64,000 bases of DNA from VXRJ01 sp964636705. Its GTDB lineage: Bacteria > Acidobacteriota > Vicinamibacteria > Vicinamibacterales > UBA8438. The stretch is from assembly GCA_964636705.1 (NCBI GenBank), contig CAZWUJ010000013.1, forward strand, positions 1 to 64,000. The letters are read 5' to 3'. Below are positions 25,583 through 34,699 of the stretch, piece after piece. The notes below the pieces were generated by a model. That model was not told where the DNA came from and ran no database searches. It worked only from the letters and a program-made list of their open reading frames with translations. The translations under genes and the position numbers were made by a program. The stretch's first letter is position 1. Each line of letters begins with the position of its first letter.

Positions 25583-25624
25583 GCCGGCGTCCACGCCGGC
25601 ACCTTTGCCGGCCTGGAGGCCGGC
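25583..25624. repeat. Palindrome cluster C (two units)
   Basis: GCCGGCGTCCACGCCGGC at 25583-25600 and GCCGGCCTGGAGGCCGGC at 25607-25624. The first copy has a G/C pair swapped at both arms relative to consensus, keeping a perfect stem. The cluster sits just 3' of the PhoX-like gene and 22 bases before the next start codon. Confidence 0.9.
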
Positions 25625-25645
25625 GGACCGTGGATAATCGGTGAC

Positions 25646-26761
25646 GTGCAACGGATCGGCGCCGCCCTCCTGTTCGTTTGCCTGCTGCCCGCCGCGACGG
25701 CGGCGGCGCATCCGCTCAGCTTCACGCAGGTGACGCTGGCGCTGCAGCCGGACGGCACCTTTGCAGCGGAACTCATCTACGACCTGGACGCCCTGGCGTT
25801 GGGTGTGCCGATCGACACCGACGACGCCGAGCTCGCCGCGGCGCTGGCGGAGCTGCCACCGGAGGATTTCGAACAGCGCGTCGACCGGCTGCGCACCCTG
25901 TTCGAACGCCGCGTCCGCGTCCGCTTCGACGGAGAGCCGGTCCCGTTCGATGTCGCCTTCCCGGACTACGGCACGTCCCGGGCCACCGAGGCGGAAATCC
26001 CGACGGTGCTCGGCCTGACGGCGCGCCTGACCGGCCGCGTCCCGGAGGGCGCGGCCAATGTCGGCTTCTTCGCGTCGCGCGCATTCGGCGAGGTGCACCT
26101 GACGATGGTCGATGCCATGCGCGGCATCGAGGTCCGCTCCGTCCTCGAGGCGGGCGCCCGCAGCGATCCGTTTGACCTGACGGCTCCGGTCGAGCCGCCG
26201 GCGCGAGCGGAGGTCGCGTGGCGCTACGCCCGGCTCGGCTTCGTTCATATCGTGCCGGAGGGAACGGATCACATACTCTTCGTCCTCGGCCTGTTTCTGC
26301 TGAGCGCGCGGCTGCGTCCCCTGGTCTGGCAGGTGACGGCGTTCACGTTGGCGCACGCGGTAACGCTGACCCTCGCCGCCTTCGACGTCGTGACCCTGCC
26401 GCCCCGCGTGGTAGAGCCGCTCATCGCGCTGTCGGTGGCCTACGTCGCCATCGAGAACGTGTTGACCGACCGCATGACACGCTGGCGGCCGGGAGTGGTG
26501 TTCGCCTTCGGCCTGCTGCACGGCCTCGGCTTCGCGGGCGTCCTGGGGGAGCTGGGACTCCCCGAGGACGAGCGCCTGCTGGCCCTGCTGTCGTTCAATG
26601 CGGGCATCGAGGTCGGGCAGCTCGCCGTTATCGCCACCGCGGCGCTGGCCATCGGCTGGTGGCGAACGCGAGCGTGGTACCGCCGCCGGGTGACGGTGCC
26701 GGCGTCGCTGGCGATCGCCGTGGCCGGGGTGGTCTGGGCGGTGGAGCGCGCCTTCTACTGA
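25646..26761 (+). CDS. HupE/UreJ-like membrane protein
   Basis: 371 residues. A signal peptide is followed by a secreted or periplasmic domain opening HPLSFTQVTLALQPDG (His directly after the cleavage site, possible metal ligand), and after about residue 195 a HupE/UreJ_2-type membrane domain: GFVHIVPEGTDHILFVLGLFLLS, QVTAFTLAHAVTLTLA, FGLLHGLGFAGVL, FNAGIEVGQL. HupE relatives import nickel or cobalt; the conserved His/Asp in the first helix (HIVPEGTDH) and HGLGFAG match that group. The two-domain form is common in acidobacteria and proteobacteria, with the substrate unproven. GTG start at 25646. Confidence 0.83.
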   Translation: MQRIGAALLFVCLLPAATAAAHPLSFTQVTLALQPDGTFAAELIYDLDALALGVPIDTDDAELAAALAELPPEDFEQRVDRLRTLFERRVRVRFDGEPVPFDVAFPDYGTSRATEAEIPTVLGLTARLTGRVPEGAANVGFFASRAFGEVHLTMVDAMRGIEVRSVLEAGARSDPFDLTAPVEPPARAEVAWRYARLGFVHIVPEGTDHILFVLGLFLLSARLRPLVWQVTAFTLAHAVTLTLAAFDVVTLPPRVVEPLIALSVAYVAIENVLTDRMTRWRPGVVFAFGLLHGLGFAGVLGELGLPEDERLLALLSFNAGIEVGQLAVIATAALAIGWWRTRAWYRRRVTVPASLAIAVAGVVWAVERAFY

Positions 26762-26791
26762 GGCGCCCCGTCGGCTGGACGCCACGCCCGA

Positions 26792-26811
26792 CCGCGGCCC
26801 GCGCGCCGCGG
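26792..26811. terminator. GC hairpin between convergent genes
   Basis: CCGCGGC at 26792-26798 pairs perfectly with GCCGCGG at 26805-26811 across a six-base loop, between the HupE-like gene (ends 26761) and the small membrane protein (ends 26816). No T-tract follows. Confidence 0.35.
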
Positions 26812-26815
26812 CGCG

Positions 26816-27136
26816 TCAGGCGGTGGGCTCGCTCTCGGCGCGGCGGGCGATGAGTCGGCCGATCGCCTTCAGCTTGCTCCAGAAGAAATCGAACTGGCCG
26901 AGCAGCGCGCCGTAGCCCAGCAGGAGCAACTGGTAGATCGGCAGCATGATCACGAGGTAGATCAACCAGCCGAGCCAGCCCGGGGTGCCGGCCGGCAGCA
27001 GCCACGCCGTCACCGGCTCCTTCAGGCCCGCCGTGGTCATGCCGGCGAGAGAGAACGCGGTCAGGATGGCAACCACACCGACGGGCCCAACGCCCCACCG
27101 GGACTTCATCCGCTGAACCAGTCCGCGTTGCGTCAT
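26816..27136 (-). CDS. Small membrane protein, DUF6787-like
   Basis: 106 residues with two hydrophobic segments (about residues 18-40 and 53-80) joined by a short loop containing GTPGWLGW, and a basic C-terminal tail (FFWSKLKAIGRLIARRAE). This two-helix layout with a conserved 'G-Q-F-x-F-F-W' motif near the C-terminus resembles DUF6787, a family of unknown function. The start ATG at 27136 has no clear ribosome-binding site. It is divergent from the propeller pair beginning at 27312; the 175 bases between them hold only a TAGAAT hexamer at 27266-27271 that could be a -10 box for the rightward genes. Confidence 0.55.
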   Translation of the reverse strand: MTQRGLVQRMKSRWGVGPVGVVAILTAFSLAGMTTAGLKEPVTAWLLPAGTPGWLGWLIYLVIMLPIYQLLLLGYGALLGQFDFFWSKLKAIGRLIARRAESEPTA

Positions 27137-27311
27137 GAATCGGTCGTCTGGATGGAGCTGGGGTTGCCTCGGGTCGGAGTAAACGCCACGACGGAGCGCC
27201 GGGTCGGATCGTATCAGACCGGCTGCGGCCCGCCCTCGGCGCCGGGCGTTCGGGGGGTCGCGTGCTAGAATCGCGGTTTGGCTCCGGCTTCACTTGAGTG
27301 AGGGATTGGCA

Positions 27312-29534
27312 ATGATCAGGGTGACTTTTTCGGTGCCGCTGCGCGCCGCGGCCCTCGCTTCCTGCCTCGTCGCGACAGGACTGTTCCTGCCGGCGTCCGG
27401 CGCGGAGGCACAGGACTGGCCGAGCTGGCGCGGGCGGGCCCAGACCGGCGTCTCCGAGTTGACGGGGCTGCCGTCGAGCTGGTCGGTGGACGGCGAGAAC
27501 CTCGTCTGGTTCCAGCCCTACATCGCGCGGTCGACGCCGGCCGTCTTCGACGGGCGCGTCTGCGCCAACGGGCGGACGGGCGAGGATGTCGAAAAGAAGG
27601 AGATCGTCACCTGCTGGAACGCCGAGGACGGCACCGAGCTCTGGGAGCACACCTTCAGCGTTCTGAACACGACTGTCCCGTACAACCGGGTCGGCTGGGG
27701 GAGCGTCACCGGCGATCCCGAGACCGGCTATCTCTACGCGTTGAACGTCGACGGCCATCTGCATGCGTTCGACCGTGACGGGGAGATCGTCTGGAGCTGG
27801 CGCCTGCACGAGGATCTGGGCCGCGCCTCGGGCTACGGCGGCCGGACATCGACCCCCGTCATCGACGAGGACCGGCTGATCCTCAGCGTCATCGGCTCGG
27901 CGTGGGGCGATCTCGGCGGTCCTCCCAGGCACCGCTACGTCGCGTTCAACAAGAGGAACGGCGACGTCGAGTGGGTCTCGACGCCCGGCGGCCAGCCGGC
28001 CGATCTGAACACCCAGTCGGTGCCGATCATCGCCGTGGTGAACGGCCAGCGGCTGATCATCGACGGCAACGCCGACGGCCGCATATACGCGCTGCAGGCC
28101 CGAACCGGCGCAAAGGTGTGGGAGTTTCACCTCAGCCAGCGCGGCATCAACGTCTCCCCGGTGATCGACGGAACGACCGTCTACGTGGCCCACAGTGAAG
28201 AGAACATCGACGTGGGAACGATGGGACGTGTCGTGGCTCTCGATGCCACGCGCGAGGGCGACATCACGGAGACCGGCGAGATCTGGCGGATCAACGAACT
28301 GGCGGTCGGGTTTTCCTCGCCGCTGATCCATGAGGGCCGCCTCTACCTGATCGACAACTCGGCCAATCTCTACGCGATTGACGCATCGGACGGGACCGTG
28401 CTGTGGGAGGAGAGCGTCGGCAACGTCGGCAAGTCGTCGCCGGTGTGGGCGGACGGCAAGCTCTACGTCACCGAGGTCAACGGCAACGTCCACATCCTCC
28501 GGCCCGGCGATGACGGCGTCGAGTTTCTCGACAGCGACGAGCTGGAAGTCGAGGACGGCCGCTACGCCGAGATATATGGTTCCTTCGCCCCGGCTTACGG
28601 CCGGCTCTACGTCACGGCGGAATCAGGCATCTACTGCATAGGCGATCCCGCCGCCGCGTTCGCCGCGACACCAGGCGAGACCCCGCCGCTCGGCAACGAG
28701 ACGGCCGCCACCGGAACGGTCGCAAGCATCCAGGTACACCCGGCCGAAGTAATCGCCAGCGCGGGTGAGACTCTCCGTTTCCGCGTCGAGGCATTCGATG
28801 CGAATGGGCGATCCCTGGGCGCGCGCGACGCCACCTGGTCGCTCGACGGACTGACCGGGGCCCGCCTCCGCGTCAACGGGGAGTTCCAGTCGCCTCCCCG
28901 GTCGGCCAACGAGGCGGGGCGCGTCGTCGCGACGGTCGGCAACGTCTCCGCCGCGGCACGCGTCCGGGTCTTCTCACCCCTCCCCTGGACGGAGACCTTC
29001 GAGAGCGGCCGGCCCGGGCACTGGATTGGTGGCGGCGGCAGCCTCGCGGCGGTCGACGAAGGGGGCGAGCAGCTCTTTCGCAAGGGTCCGTCGCGCACCG
29101 GGATCCACCGGCACGCCATCTACATCGGTCCGTCCCGCATGTCGAACTACACGGTCCAGGCGGACGTGATGTCGACGGAGAAAGGCCGCCGCCGCCCCGA
29201 CATCGGCCTGATCAACAGCGGCTACACGATGGACCTGCAGGGCAACCACCAGCGGATCGAGGTCCGATCCTGGGCGGCGGAGCTGCGGATGGCGGAACGG
29301 TTCGATTTCGCCTGGGAGCCGAACGTCTGGTACACGCTGAAACTGCGCGTCGACACCGATGACGATCGCGCGCTGATCCGCGGCAAGGTGTGGCGCCGGG
29401 GCGAAGCGGAGCCGGAAGACTGGACCGTCACCGCAGAGGATCCTCAACCGGTCCGCAACGGCAGCCCCGGACTCATCGGCTATTCGCCCATCGACATCTA
29501 CTACGACAACGTGCATGTAATGGAGAACCAATGA
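27312..29534 (+). CDS. Secreted PQQ-like beta-propeller protein with C-terminal sugar-binding-like domain
   Basis: 740 residues. Sec signal peptide ends at SGAEAQ, then DWPSWRGRAQTGVSE, the usual opening of PQQ-like/BamB-type propellers. Repeats such as GTELWEHTFS, VVWSWRLHE, TGAKVWEFHLSQ and DGTVLWEESVG mark the blades (about residues 40-465), each with the Ala/Gly-x-x-x-W tryptophan docking motif. Residues 490-570 look like an Ig-type/BIG domain (VASIQVHPAEVIASAGETLRF) and the C-terminal 180 residues like a LamG/DUF1080 jelly-roll (FESGRPGHW, DIYYDNVHVME). No PQQ ligand set is evident, so a dehydrogenase role is not supported. Its stop overlaps the start of the second propeller (ATGA), so the two are coupled. 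Confidence 0.84.
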   Translation: MIRVTFSVPLRAAALASCLVATGLFLPASGAEAQDWPSWRGRAQTGVSELTGLPSSWSVDGENLVWFQPYIARSTPAVFDGRVCANGRTGEDVEKKEIVTCWNAEDGTELWEHTFSVLNTTVPYNRVGWGSVTGDPETGYLYALNVDGHLHAFDRDGEIVWSWRLHEDLGRASGYGGRTSTPVIDEDRLILSVIGSAWGDLGGPPRHRYVAFNKRNGDVEWVSTPGGQPADLNTQSVPIIAVVNGQRLIIDGNADGRIYALQARTGAKVWEFHLSQRGINVSPVIDGTTVYVAHSEENIDVGTMGRVVALDATREGDITETGEIWRINELAVGFSSPLIHEGRLYLIDNSANLYAIDASDGTVLWEESVGNVGKSSPVWADGKLYVTEVNGNVHILRPGDDGVEFLDSDELEVEDGRYAEIYGSFAPAYGRLYVTAESGIYCIGDPAAAFAATPGETPPLGNETAATGTVASIQVHPAEVIASAGETLRFRVEAFDANGRSLGARDATWSLDGLTGARLRVNGEFQSPPRSANEAGRVVATVGNVSAAARVRVFSPLPWTETFESGRPGHWIGGGGSLAAVDEGGEQLFRKGPSRTGIHRHAIYIGPSRMSNYTVQADVMSTEKGRRRPDIGLINSGYTMDLQGNHQRIEVRSWAAELRMAERFDFAWEPNVWYTLKLRVDTDDDRALIRGKVWRRGEAEPEDWTVTAEDPQPVRNGSPGLIGYSPIDIYYDNVHVMENQ

Positions 29535-30982
29535 CTCGACGCTCGCTGATCACCGGAACCTGCATCGCGCTCTTTGCCGCTCTGGCCGCGCCGGCCGCCG
29601 CGCAGCAGGTGGCGATGTTCGGGAACACGCCCGACCGCAACATGGTGTCCAACGAGACCGGCGTCGTCTCGGAATGGGACGTCGACACCGGGCGGAACGT
29701 CCTCTGGTCGCAGCCGGTCGGATCGCAGGCCTACGGCGGGCCGGTGGTGGCCAACGGCCGGGTCTATGTCGGCACGAACAACGAGGGACGGCGCGATCCG
29801 GCGATCGAGGGAGACAAGGGCGTCGTCATGGCGTTCGACGCCGCAAGCGGCGACTTCCTCTGGCAAATGGTCCACCCGAAGCTGTCCTCGGGCCGCGTGA
29901 ACGACTGGCCGCTGCAAGGCGTCTGCTCCACCGCGTTCATCGACGGGGACCGTATCTGGTACGTCTCGAACGAGGCGCACGTCGTCTGCCTCGACGCCAA
30001 GGGCCTCGCCGACGGTAACGAAGGACCGTTCATGGACGAGGAGAACATGGGCGACCAGCATGGCGACATCATCTGGTCCTACGACATGATCGGCGAGCTG
30101 GACGTTTTCCCCCACAACCTCGCCACCGGCTCACCCCTCATCGTCGGCGATGTCCTCTACACGGTGACCAGCAACGGCGTCGACGAGGGGCACGTCAATA
30201 TCCCGTCGCCCTTCTCGCCGGATTTCATTGCCCTCGACAAGAACACCGGCGAACTGCTCTGGGAATCGAACCCGGTGAGCGAGGGAATCCTCCACGGCGC
30301 CTGGACCAACCCCGCCTACGCGGTCATCGAGGGCCGCGCCCAGGTGATCTTCCCCGGCGGCAACGGCGTCATCTACAGCCTCGATCCGGAGACGGGCGAC
30401 CTGCTCTGGGAGTTCGACTGCAACCCGGAAGACTCCGAGTGGATCCTGGGGGGGCGGGGCACGCGCAACAACATCCTCTCGACGCCCGTGATCTACGACG
30501 ACAAGGTCTACATCGGCGTCGGCCAGGATCCGGAGCACGGCGAGGCGCCGGGCCACTTCTGGGTGATCGACGCCACCGGCAGCGGCGACGTGACCGATAC
30601 GCACGTCGTCTGGCACCGCGGCGGCGAGGACTTCTACCGGACGATGTCGACCGCCGCCATCGCCGACGGCGTCCTGTACATCTCGAGCCTCTCCGGCTTC
30701 CTGCACGCCCTCGACCCGCAGACCGGCGAGGAGTTCTGGACCTACGACACGTTCGCGGCCGTCTGGGGCTCGCCGTTCGTCGCCGATGGCAAGGTCTTCC
30801 TGGGCGACGAGGATGGCGACGTTGTTGTCCTCCGCGCCGGCCGCGAGATGGAGGTCATCGGCGAGTACAACCTGGGCGCCGCCGTCTACTGCACCCCGGT
30901 CGTCCGCGACGGCATCCTCTACGTCCTCACCCGGAACCGCCTGTGGGCGTTTCAGGAGGGCGCGCAGGGCGAACCGTTCTGA
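29531..30982 (+). CDS. Secreted PQQ-like beta-propeller protein
   Basis: 483 residues. MTRRSLITGTCIALFAALAAPAAAQ is a signal peptide. Blades show TGRNVLWSQPVG, SGDFLWQMVHP, TGELLWESNPVS, TGDLLWEFDCNP and TGEEFWTYDTF, ending IYVLTRNRLWAFQEG-like. A Cys pair occurs (GVCSTAF, HVVCLDAKG). It is a single propeller lacking the C-terminal domains of its neighbour, and the two start with a four-base overlap, so they likely act together in the periplasm or outside the cell. The stop codon TGA abuts the stop of the convergent amidohydrolase in the sequence TGATCA, leaving no terminator space. Confidence 0.86.
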   Translation: MTRRSLITGTCIALFAALAAPAAAQQVAMFGNTPDRNMVSNETGVVSEWDVDTGRNVLWSQPVGSQAYGGPVVANGRVYVGTNNEGRRDPAIEGDKGVVMAFDAASGDFLWQMVHPKLSSGRVNDWPLQGVCSTAFIDGDRIWYVSNEAHVVCLDAKGLADGNEGPFMDEENMGDQHGDIIWSYDMIGELDVFPHNLATGSPLIVGDVLYTVTSNGVDEGHVNIPSPFSPDFIALDKNTGELLWESNPVSEGILHGAWTNPAYAVIEGRAQVIFPGGNGVIYSLDPETGDLLWEFDCNPEDSEWILGGRGTRNNILSTPVIYDDKVYIGVGQDPEHGEAPGHFWVIDATGSGDVTDTHVVWHRGGEDFYRTMSTAAIADGVLYISSLSGFLHALDPQTGEEFWTYDTFAAVWGSPFVADGKVFLGDEDGDVVVLRAGREMEVIGEYNLGAAVYCTPVVRDGILYVLTRNRLWAFQEGAQGEPF

Positions 30983-32428
30983 TCACCGCAGGCCGACGAG
31001 GCCCGTTACCGACGCCGCGAGGGCCGGCGCGTCGTAGCCGACCCCTTCCTTGAAGACCAGGGTCACGTTGCGGATCTCGGCCTCGCGGCGCACGGGGTCG
31101 CCATCGATGACGACGAGGTCGGCCAGCTTGCCCGGCTCGATGGAGCCGAACCGGGTGTCCTCACCCAGCACGATGGCGCCGTTGAGCGTCATGATCTGGA
31201 TGACCTGCTCCGGGCTGAAGCCGGACTCGAGTAGCAGCTCGTAGTTGCGCTGATCGCCGTAGCCGGGCAACGCCCCGCCCATGCCGGTGGGATCGACCCC
31301 GGCGGCGAGCAGTCCGCCCGCCTCAACGAACATCCGCTCGAACTCCTGCGCCTTCGGGAACAGCGTCGCCATCGGGGCATCGTCGCGTGAGGCGACATCG
31401 GCGCGCGACTGCAGGTACTCCTCGCGGGCGCCGGGAGCCAGCGCGTCGAGGACGCGTTGCTCCAGCGGCGGGCGGTTGGGGACGCCGAGCTCGTAGACGG
31501 GGAGCGTCGAGGTCATGGCGACGCCTGCTTCGACCATCGCACGGATGGTGGCCGCTACTTCCTCGCCTTCCAGGTCGACCTCCAGCAGGCTGCGCTGCAC
31601 GCCGGGCGGGCACACGCCGGGTTGCTTGTTGGGGACGTAGTCGCTGTTGGTGAAGAAACCGTGCTCGATGTTGTCGATGCCGAGGGCCACCGCCTCCTGG
31701 AACGAGACCGAGCAGAGATGGCCGGTGACCTTCACGCCCCGGCGATGCGCCTCGTCGATGGCGGCGGCCAGCTCCTCGTCGCCGATGCGGGTATAGGCCT
31801 TGAACCAGTCGACGCCCTCGTCGGCCCAGTAGGCGACGACGCGGCGGGCATCCTCCGGCGTTCCGACCTGGAACATCTGCGACATCGCGCCGGCCCCCGA
31901 GAGGTACGGCCCGGTGATGTACATCCGCGGACCGATCTCCTGGCCCTCCTGGATCGACCGCTTGAGGTTCAGCTCGCTGTAGGGCGAGAAGGCGCCAGTG
32001 GTGCGGATGGTAGTCACGCCACTGGCCAGATAGAGGCGGGGCGCGCTGAAGTTGAGCTGCACGCGCCGGCCGCGGGTCATGTAGAACGTGTGGTCGTGCA
32101 GGCCGATGAAGCCGGGGACCACGGTATGCCCATCAAGGGCAAGGACGCGGGCGCCGTCCGGTATCCCGACATCGCCCTCCGGGCCCACCGCGGCGATGCG
32201 GCCGTCGCGGATCAGGATGGTCTGCCCGCCGGCCGCGGGAGCGCCGGTCCCATCCACCACCTGTACGCCAGTCAGGGCCACCATCGGGTCGTCGACTTCG
32301 ACGAACTCCCGCACCGCGGCGGAGAGCGACTCCGCCGATTGCGCCGCGGCGGGTGAAGCGGCGGCCAGCACGGCAACGGCGACCGCGAGGGCGGCGAAAC
32401 GGACGCGTCCGGTATTCAGCATGCGCAT
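30983..32428 (-). CDS. Secreted amidohydrolase-superfamily metal-dependent hydrolase
   Basis: 481 residues after a signal peptide (ATG at 32428; cleavage near ASPAAAQ). The imidazolonepropionase-like fold is clear: GRIAAVGPEGD in the first beta-sandwich, VVPGFIGLHDHTF holding the His-x-His metal ligands, KVTGHLCSV, GIDNIEHGFF, and AAGVDPTGMGG close to the last catalytic Asp. LADLVVIDGDP is the usual C-terminal sandwich. Secreted relatives act as Xaa-Pro-type dipeptidases or carboxypeptidases, but the substrate cannot be told. It runs leftward after the multicopper oxidase with 35 bases between, so the two may share a transcript. Confidence 0.87.
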   Translation of the reverse strand: MRMLNTGRVRFAALAVAVAVLAAASPAAAQSAESLSAAVREFVEVDDPMVALTGVQVVDGTGAPAAGGQTILIRDGRIAAVGPEGDVGIPDGARVLALDGHTVVPGFIGLHDHTFYMTRGRRVQLNFSAPRLYLASGVTTIRTTGAFSPYSELNLKRSIQEGQEIGPRMYITGPYLSGAGAMSQMFQVGTPEDARRVVAYWADEGVDWFKAYTRIGDEELAAAIDEAHRRGVKVTGHLCSVSFQEAVALGIDNIEHGFFTNSDYVPNKQPGVCPPGVQRSLLEVDLEGEEVAATIRAMVEAGVAMTSTLPVYELGVPNRPPLEQRVLDALAPGAREEYLQSRADVASRDDAPMATLFPKAQEFERMFVEAGGLLAAGVDPTGMGGALPGYGDQRNYELLLESGFSPEQVIQIMTLNGAIVLGEDTRFGSIEPGKLADLVVIDGDPVRREAEIRNVTLVFKEGVGYDAPALAASVTGLVGLR

Positions 32429-32463
32429 GGTGGCTCCATCACGCGGCCGCGTTCCGGGACCGG

Positions 32464-34680
32464 TCAGCGGCGACCCGGAGGCGGTCCGGCCGCGACGTCG
32501 AAGACGAGCTTCATCCCCGATTCCAGGTGCTCGGCGATGTGGCAATGTAGCATCCACCGCCCGGGGTTGGACAGTTCAAGCAGGAGGTCGGCGGTCGAGC
32601 CGGCCGGCAGCAGCGTGGTGTCCTTCCAGACCAGATTGTCGTTCGGCACGCCGTCGCGGCTCAGCACCAGGAACCGCTGGCCGTGGATGTGAACCGGGTG
32701 TTGCATGGCGTGCACGGCGTTGCGGTCGTTGCGCAGGCGGATCCTGACCACGTCGCCCCGGGTGAAGCGCCAGTCGATGGCGTCGTTCTCGAGGCCGGTG
32801 TCGAGGTCGCGCAGGATCCACCGCACCTCATCGGCCGTCGTCACCCAGTTCATGCGCGGCATCGTGCCGCTCCACTCGACCGGGTTGAAGAACGACCGGT
32901 CCACGTTCAGCAGCGGCTCGATCGGGTCCGGCAGCTCACCGATTTCCAGCGTCAGGAGCAGCCGGTGGTCGACCGGCCGGTCGAACTCGTCGCGGTAGCG
33001 GTCGATGTCGACTGCGACGTCGGGGTGGCTCCGCAGCTCCCGGAAGCTCGCCGCATGGTCCGGCGCGGCTGGCGTGTCGGTCACGGTGACGGTGCCGAGC
33101 GTCACGTCGTCCGGGAAGTAGTTCCCGTAGACGTGGTCGATCGCCTGCACGCGGTTGACCAGCGGGATCTCCCCCGCTTCGGCGAAGTGGACCTCGACGA
33201 TGTAGCGCTCGGCGGGCGCGATCACCACGCTGTCGACCCACGCCTGCCGCTCGAACCTGCCGATGTCGGACGCGACGAGCTTGATGGCGGCGCCGCCGAA
33301 CGACAGGTTGAACGTGCGCGTGTTCGAGACGTTGGTCAGGAAGAACCGGACCACCTCGCCCCGTGCCACGGTCAGGCGGTAGGCGGGCTCGCCGTTGACG
33401 AGCAACAGGTTGCCGAAGCGCCCCATCATCGCGTGGGTTGCCCGCTCGCGGCCGAACGGGGCGAGGCCGGTCCCGCCGACGAGGAGGTCGTCGAGCATCA
33501 GCACCTCTTCCCGGTTGGCCGGCCCGAAGTAGTCCGGGTCGGACGCGTCCACCCGCAGGTTGCCGTATAGCCCCAGGTCCTGCTGCACGTCCTCGCGGTG
33601 GTGGGGGTGGTACCAGTAAAGGCCGGCGTCCGGGAAGTGGATCCGGTACTGGAACGTCTGTCCGGGCTCGATCGGCTCCTGCGTCAGGCCGGGGACGCCG
33701 TCGTAGCGGTTCTCGAGGCGGATGCCGTGCCAGTGAACGGCGGTCGCCAGACTGAGGCGGTTGGTGACGTTGACCGTGATCGTGGCGTCCTGGGGAACCT
33801 GGATGACGGGACCCGGGTACTGCCCGTTGAAGCCGTACATCGTGAACGTGCGGCCGTCGATCGTGCGATCGACGAGACCGGCTTCCAGGTCGAGCGTGCC
33901 GCCGTCGCCGAGCCGGACGATCTCGCGCGGGCGTGCCGCCGGCGGGCGCGCCGCCGGAGGCAGATCGTCAGCGGACGGCAGGAACGGATCGACGGGTGGG
34001 GTCAGGCGGCCGACGCCCGGCATCATTGCCACCGACGGATGCATCGGTGGCCGCGTCCAGCCGCGCGCGGGGAGCGGCAGCTCCGCGCCGGCCACCATCC
34101 CCGTCACGGCCAGCAGGTCCTCCGGCTCCATGCGCATGCCGGCCGACGTGCCCCGCAGCACGATGCGTCCGTTCCACGCCGGCGCGTCGGGATCCGCCTC
34201 GGCGCTGACGAGCACGACGAACTTGTCGAGGTCGACCGGCCCGACCGTCGTGCGGCCATTCGCCACCGGTCCCAGGTTCACGACCGGCCGGAGCCGCGGG
34301 GTGGTCGCCCAGGCGACGTAGCCGGTGTAGTCGCCGAGCGACGCCGGATCCGGCAGGCCGGCGATGTGCAACGTGAGATCGAACCGGTGATGGCCGTCCA
34401 CCGTGACCGAGACGCCGAACGGAGAAGACGGCGGCGTGAGCTCCACGTAGCCGGCCGCACCCGGGAAATCGGGGGCGTGGATCAGCTCGATGCAGTACAG
34501 GTCCGGATCGGCGGCGGGGCCGCGCTCGTCCAAGGCCGGACAGCGCAGCGTGTCACCGGCTTCCTGCCCCGCTGCCGCGGGCGGGGCGAGGGCCGCGACC
34601 GGCGCGGCCACCAGCCACCCCGCGAAGCAGGCCAAGAGCATCGCCGCCGGCAGGGCGCCGTGGTCCCGGTGCAAGCCCAT
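32464..34680 (-). CDS. Multicopper oxidase with extra N-terminal domain
   Basis: 738 residues with a signal peptide from the ATG at 34680. The first 250 residues (GVSVTVDGHHRFDLTLHIAGL) form a beta-rich domain that is not part of the classical oxidase. Three cupredoxin-type domains follow with all four copper motifs: TAVHWHGIRLE, YWYHPHHRED, HPVHIHGQRFL, and LHCHIAEHLESGM (type 1 Cys-His and axial Met). It should oxidise phenols, metals or other electron donors in the periplasm, using O2. The Met-rich insert MRMEPEDLLAVTGM suggests copper or manganese contact. It begins 20 bases after the AbiEii stop codon; no transcription link to AbiE is implied. Confidence 0.9.
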   Translation of the reverse strand: MGLHRDHGALPAAMLLACFAGWLVAAPVAALAPPAAAGQEAGDTLRCPALDERGPAADPDLYCIELIHAPDFPGAAGYVELTPPSSPFGVSVTVDGHHRFDLTLHIAGLPDPASLGDYTGYVAWATTPRLRPVVNLGPVANGRTTVGPVDLDKFVVLVSAEADPDAPAWNGRIVLRGTSAGMRMEPEDLLAVTGMVAGAELPLPARGWTRPPMHPSVAMMPGVGRLTPPVDPFLPSADDLPPAARPPAARPREIVRLGDGGTLDLEAGLVDRTIDGRTFTMYGFNGQYPGPVIQVPQDATITVNVTNRLSLATAVHWHGIRLENRYDGVPGLTQEPIEPGQTFQYRIHFPDAGLYWYHPHHREDVQQDLGLYGNLRVDASDPDYFGPANREEVLMLDDLLVGGTGLAPFGRERATHAMMGRFGNLLLVNGEPAYRLTVARGEVVRFFLTNVSNTRTFNLSFGGAAIKLVASDIGRFERQAWVDSVVIAPAERYIVEVHFAEAGEIPLVNRVQAIDHVYGNYFPDDVTLGTVTVTDTPAAPDHAASFRELRSHPDVAVDIDRYRDEFDRPVDHRLLLTLEIGELPDPIEPLLNVDRSFFNPVEWSGTMPRMNWVTTADEVRWILRDLDTGLENDAIDWRFTRGDVVRIRLRNDRNAVHAMQHPVHIHGQRFLVLSRDGVPNDNLVWKDTTLLPAGSTADLLLELSNPGRWMLHCHIAEHLESGMKLVFDVAAGPPPGRR

Positions 34681-34699
34681 GGAGGTCAGTCTGCCGCAA

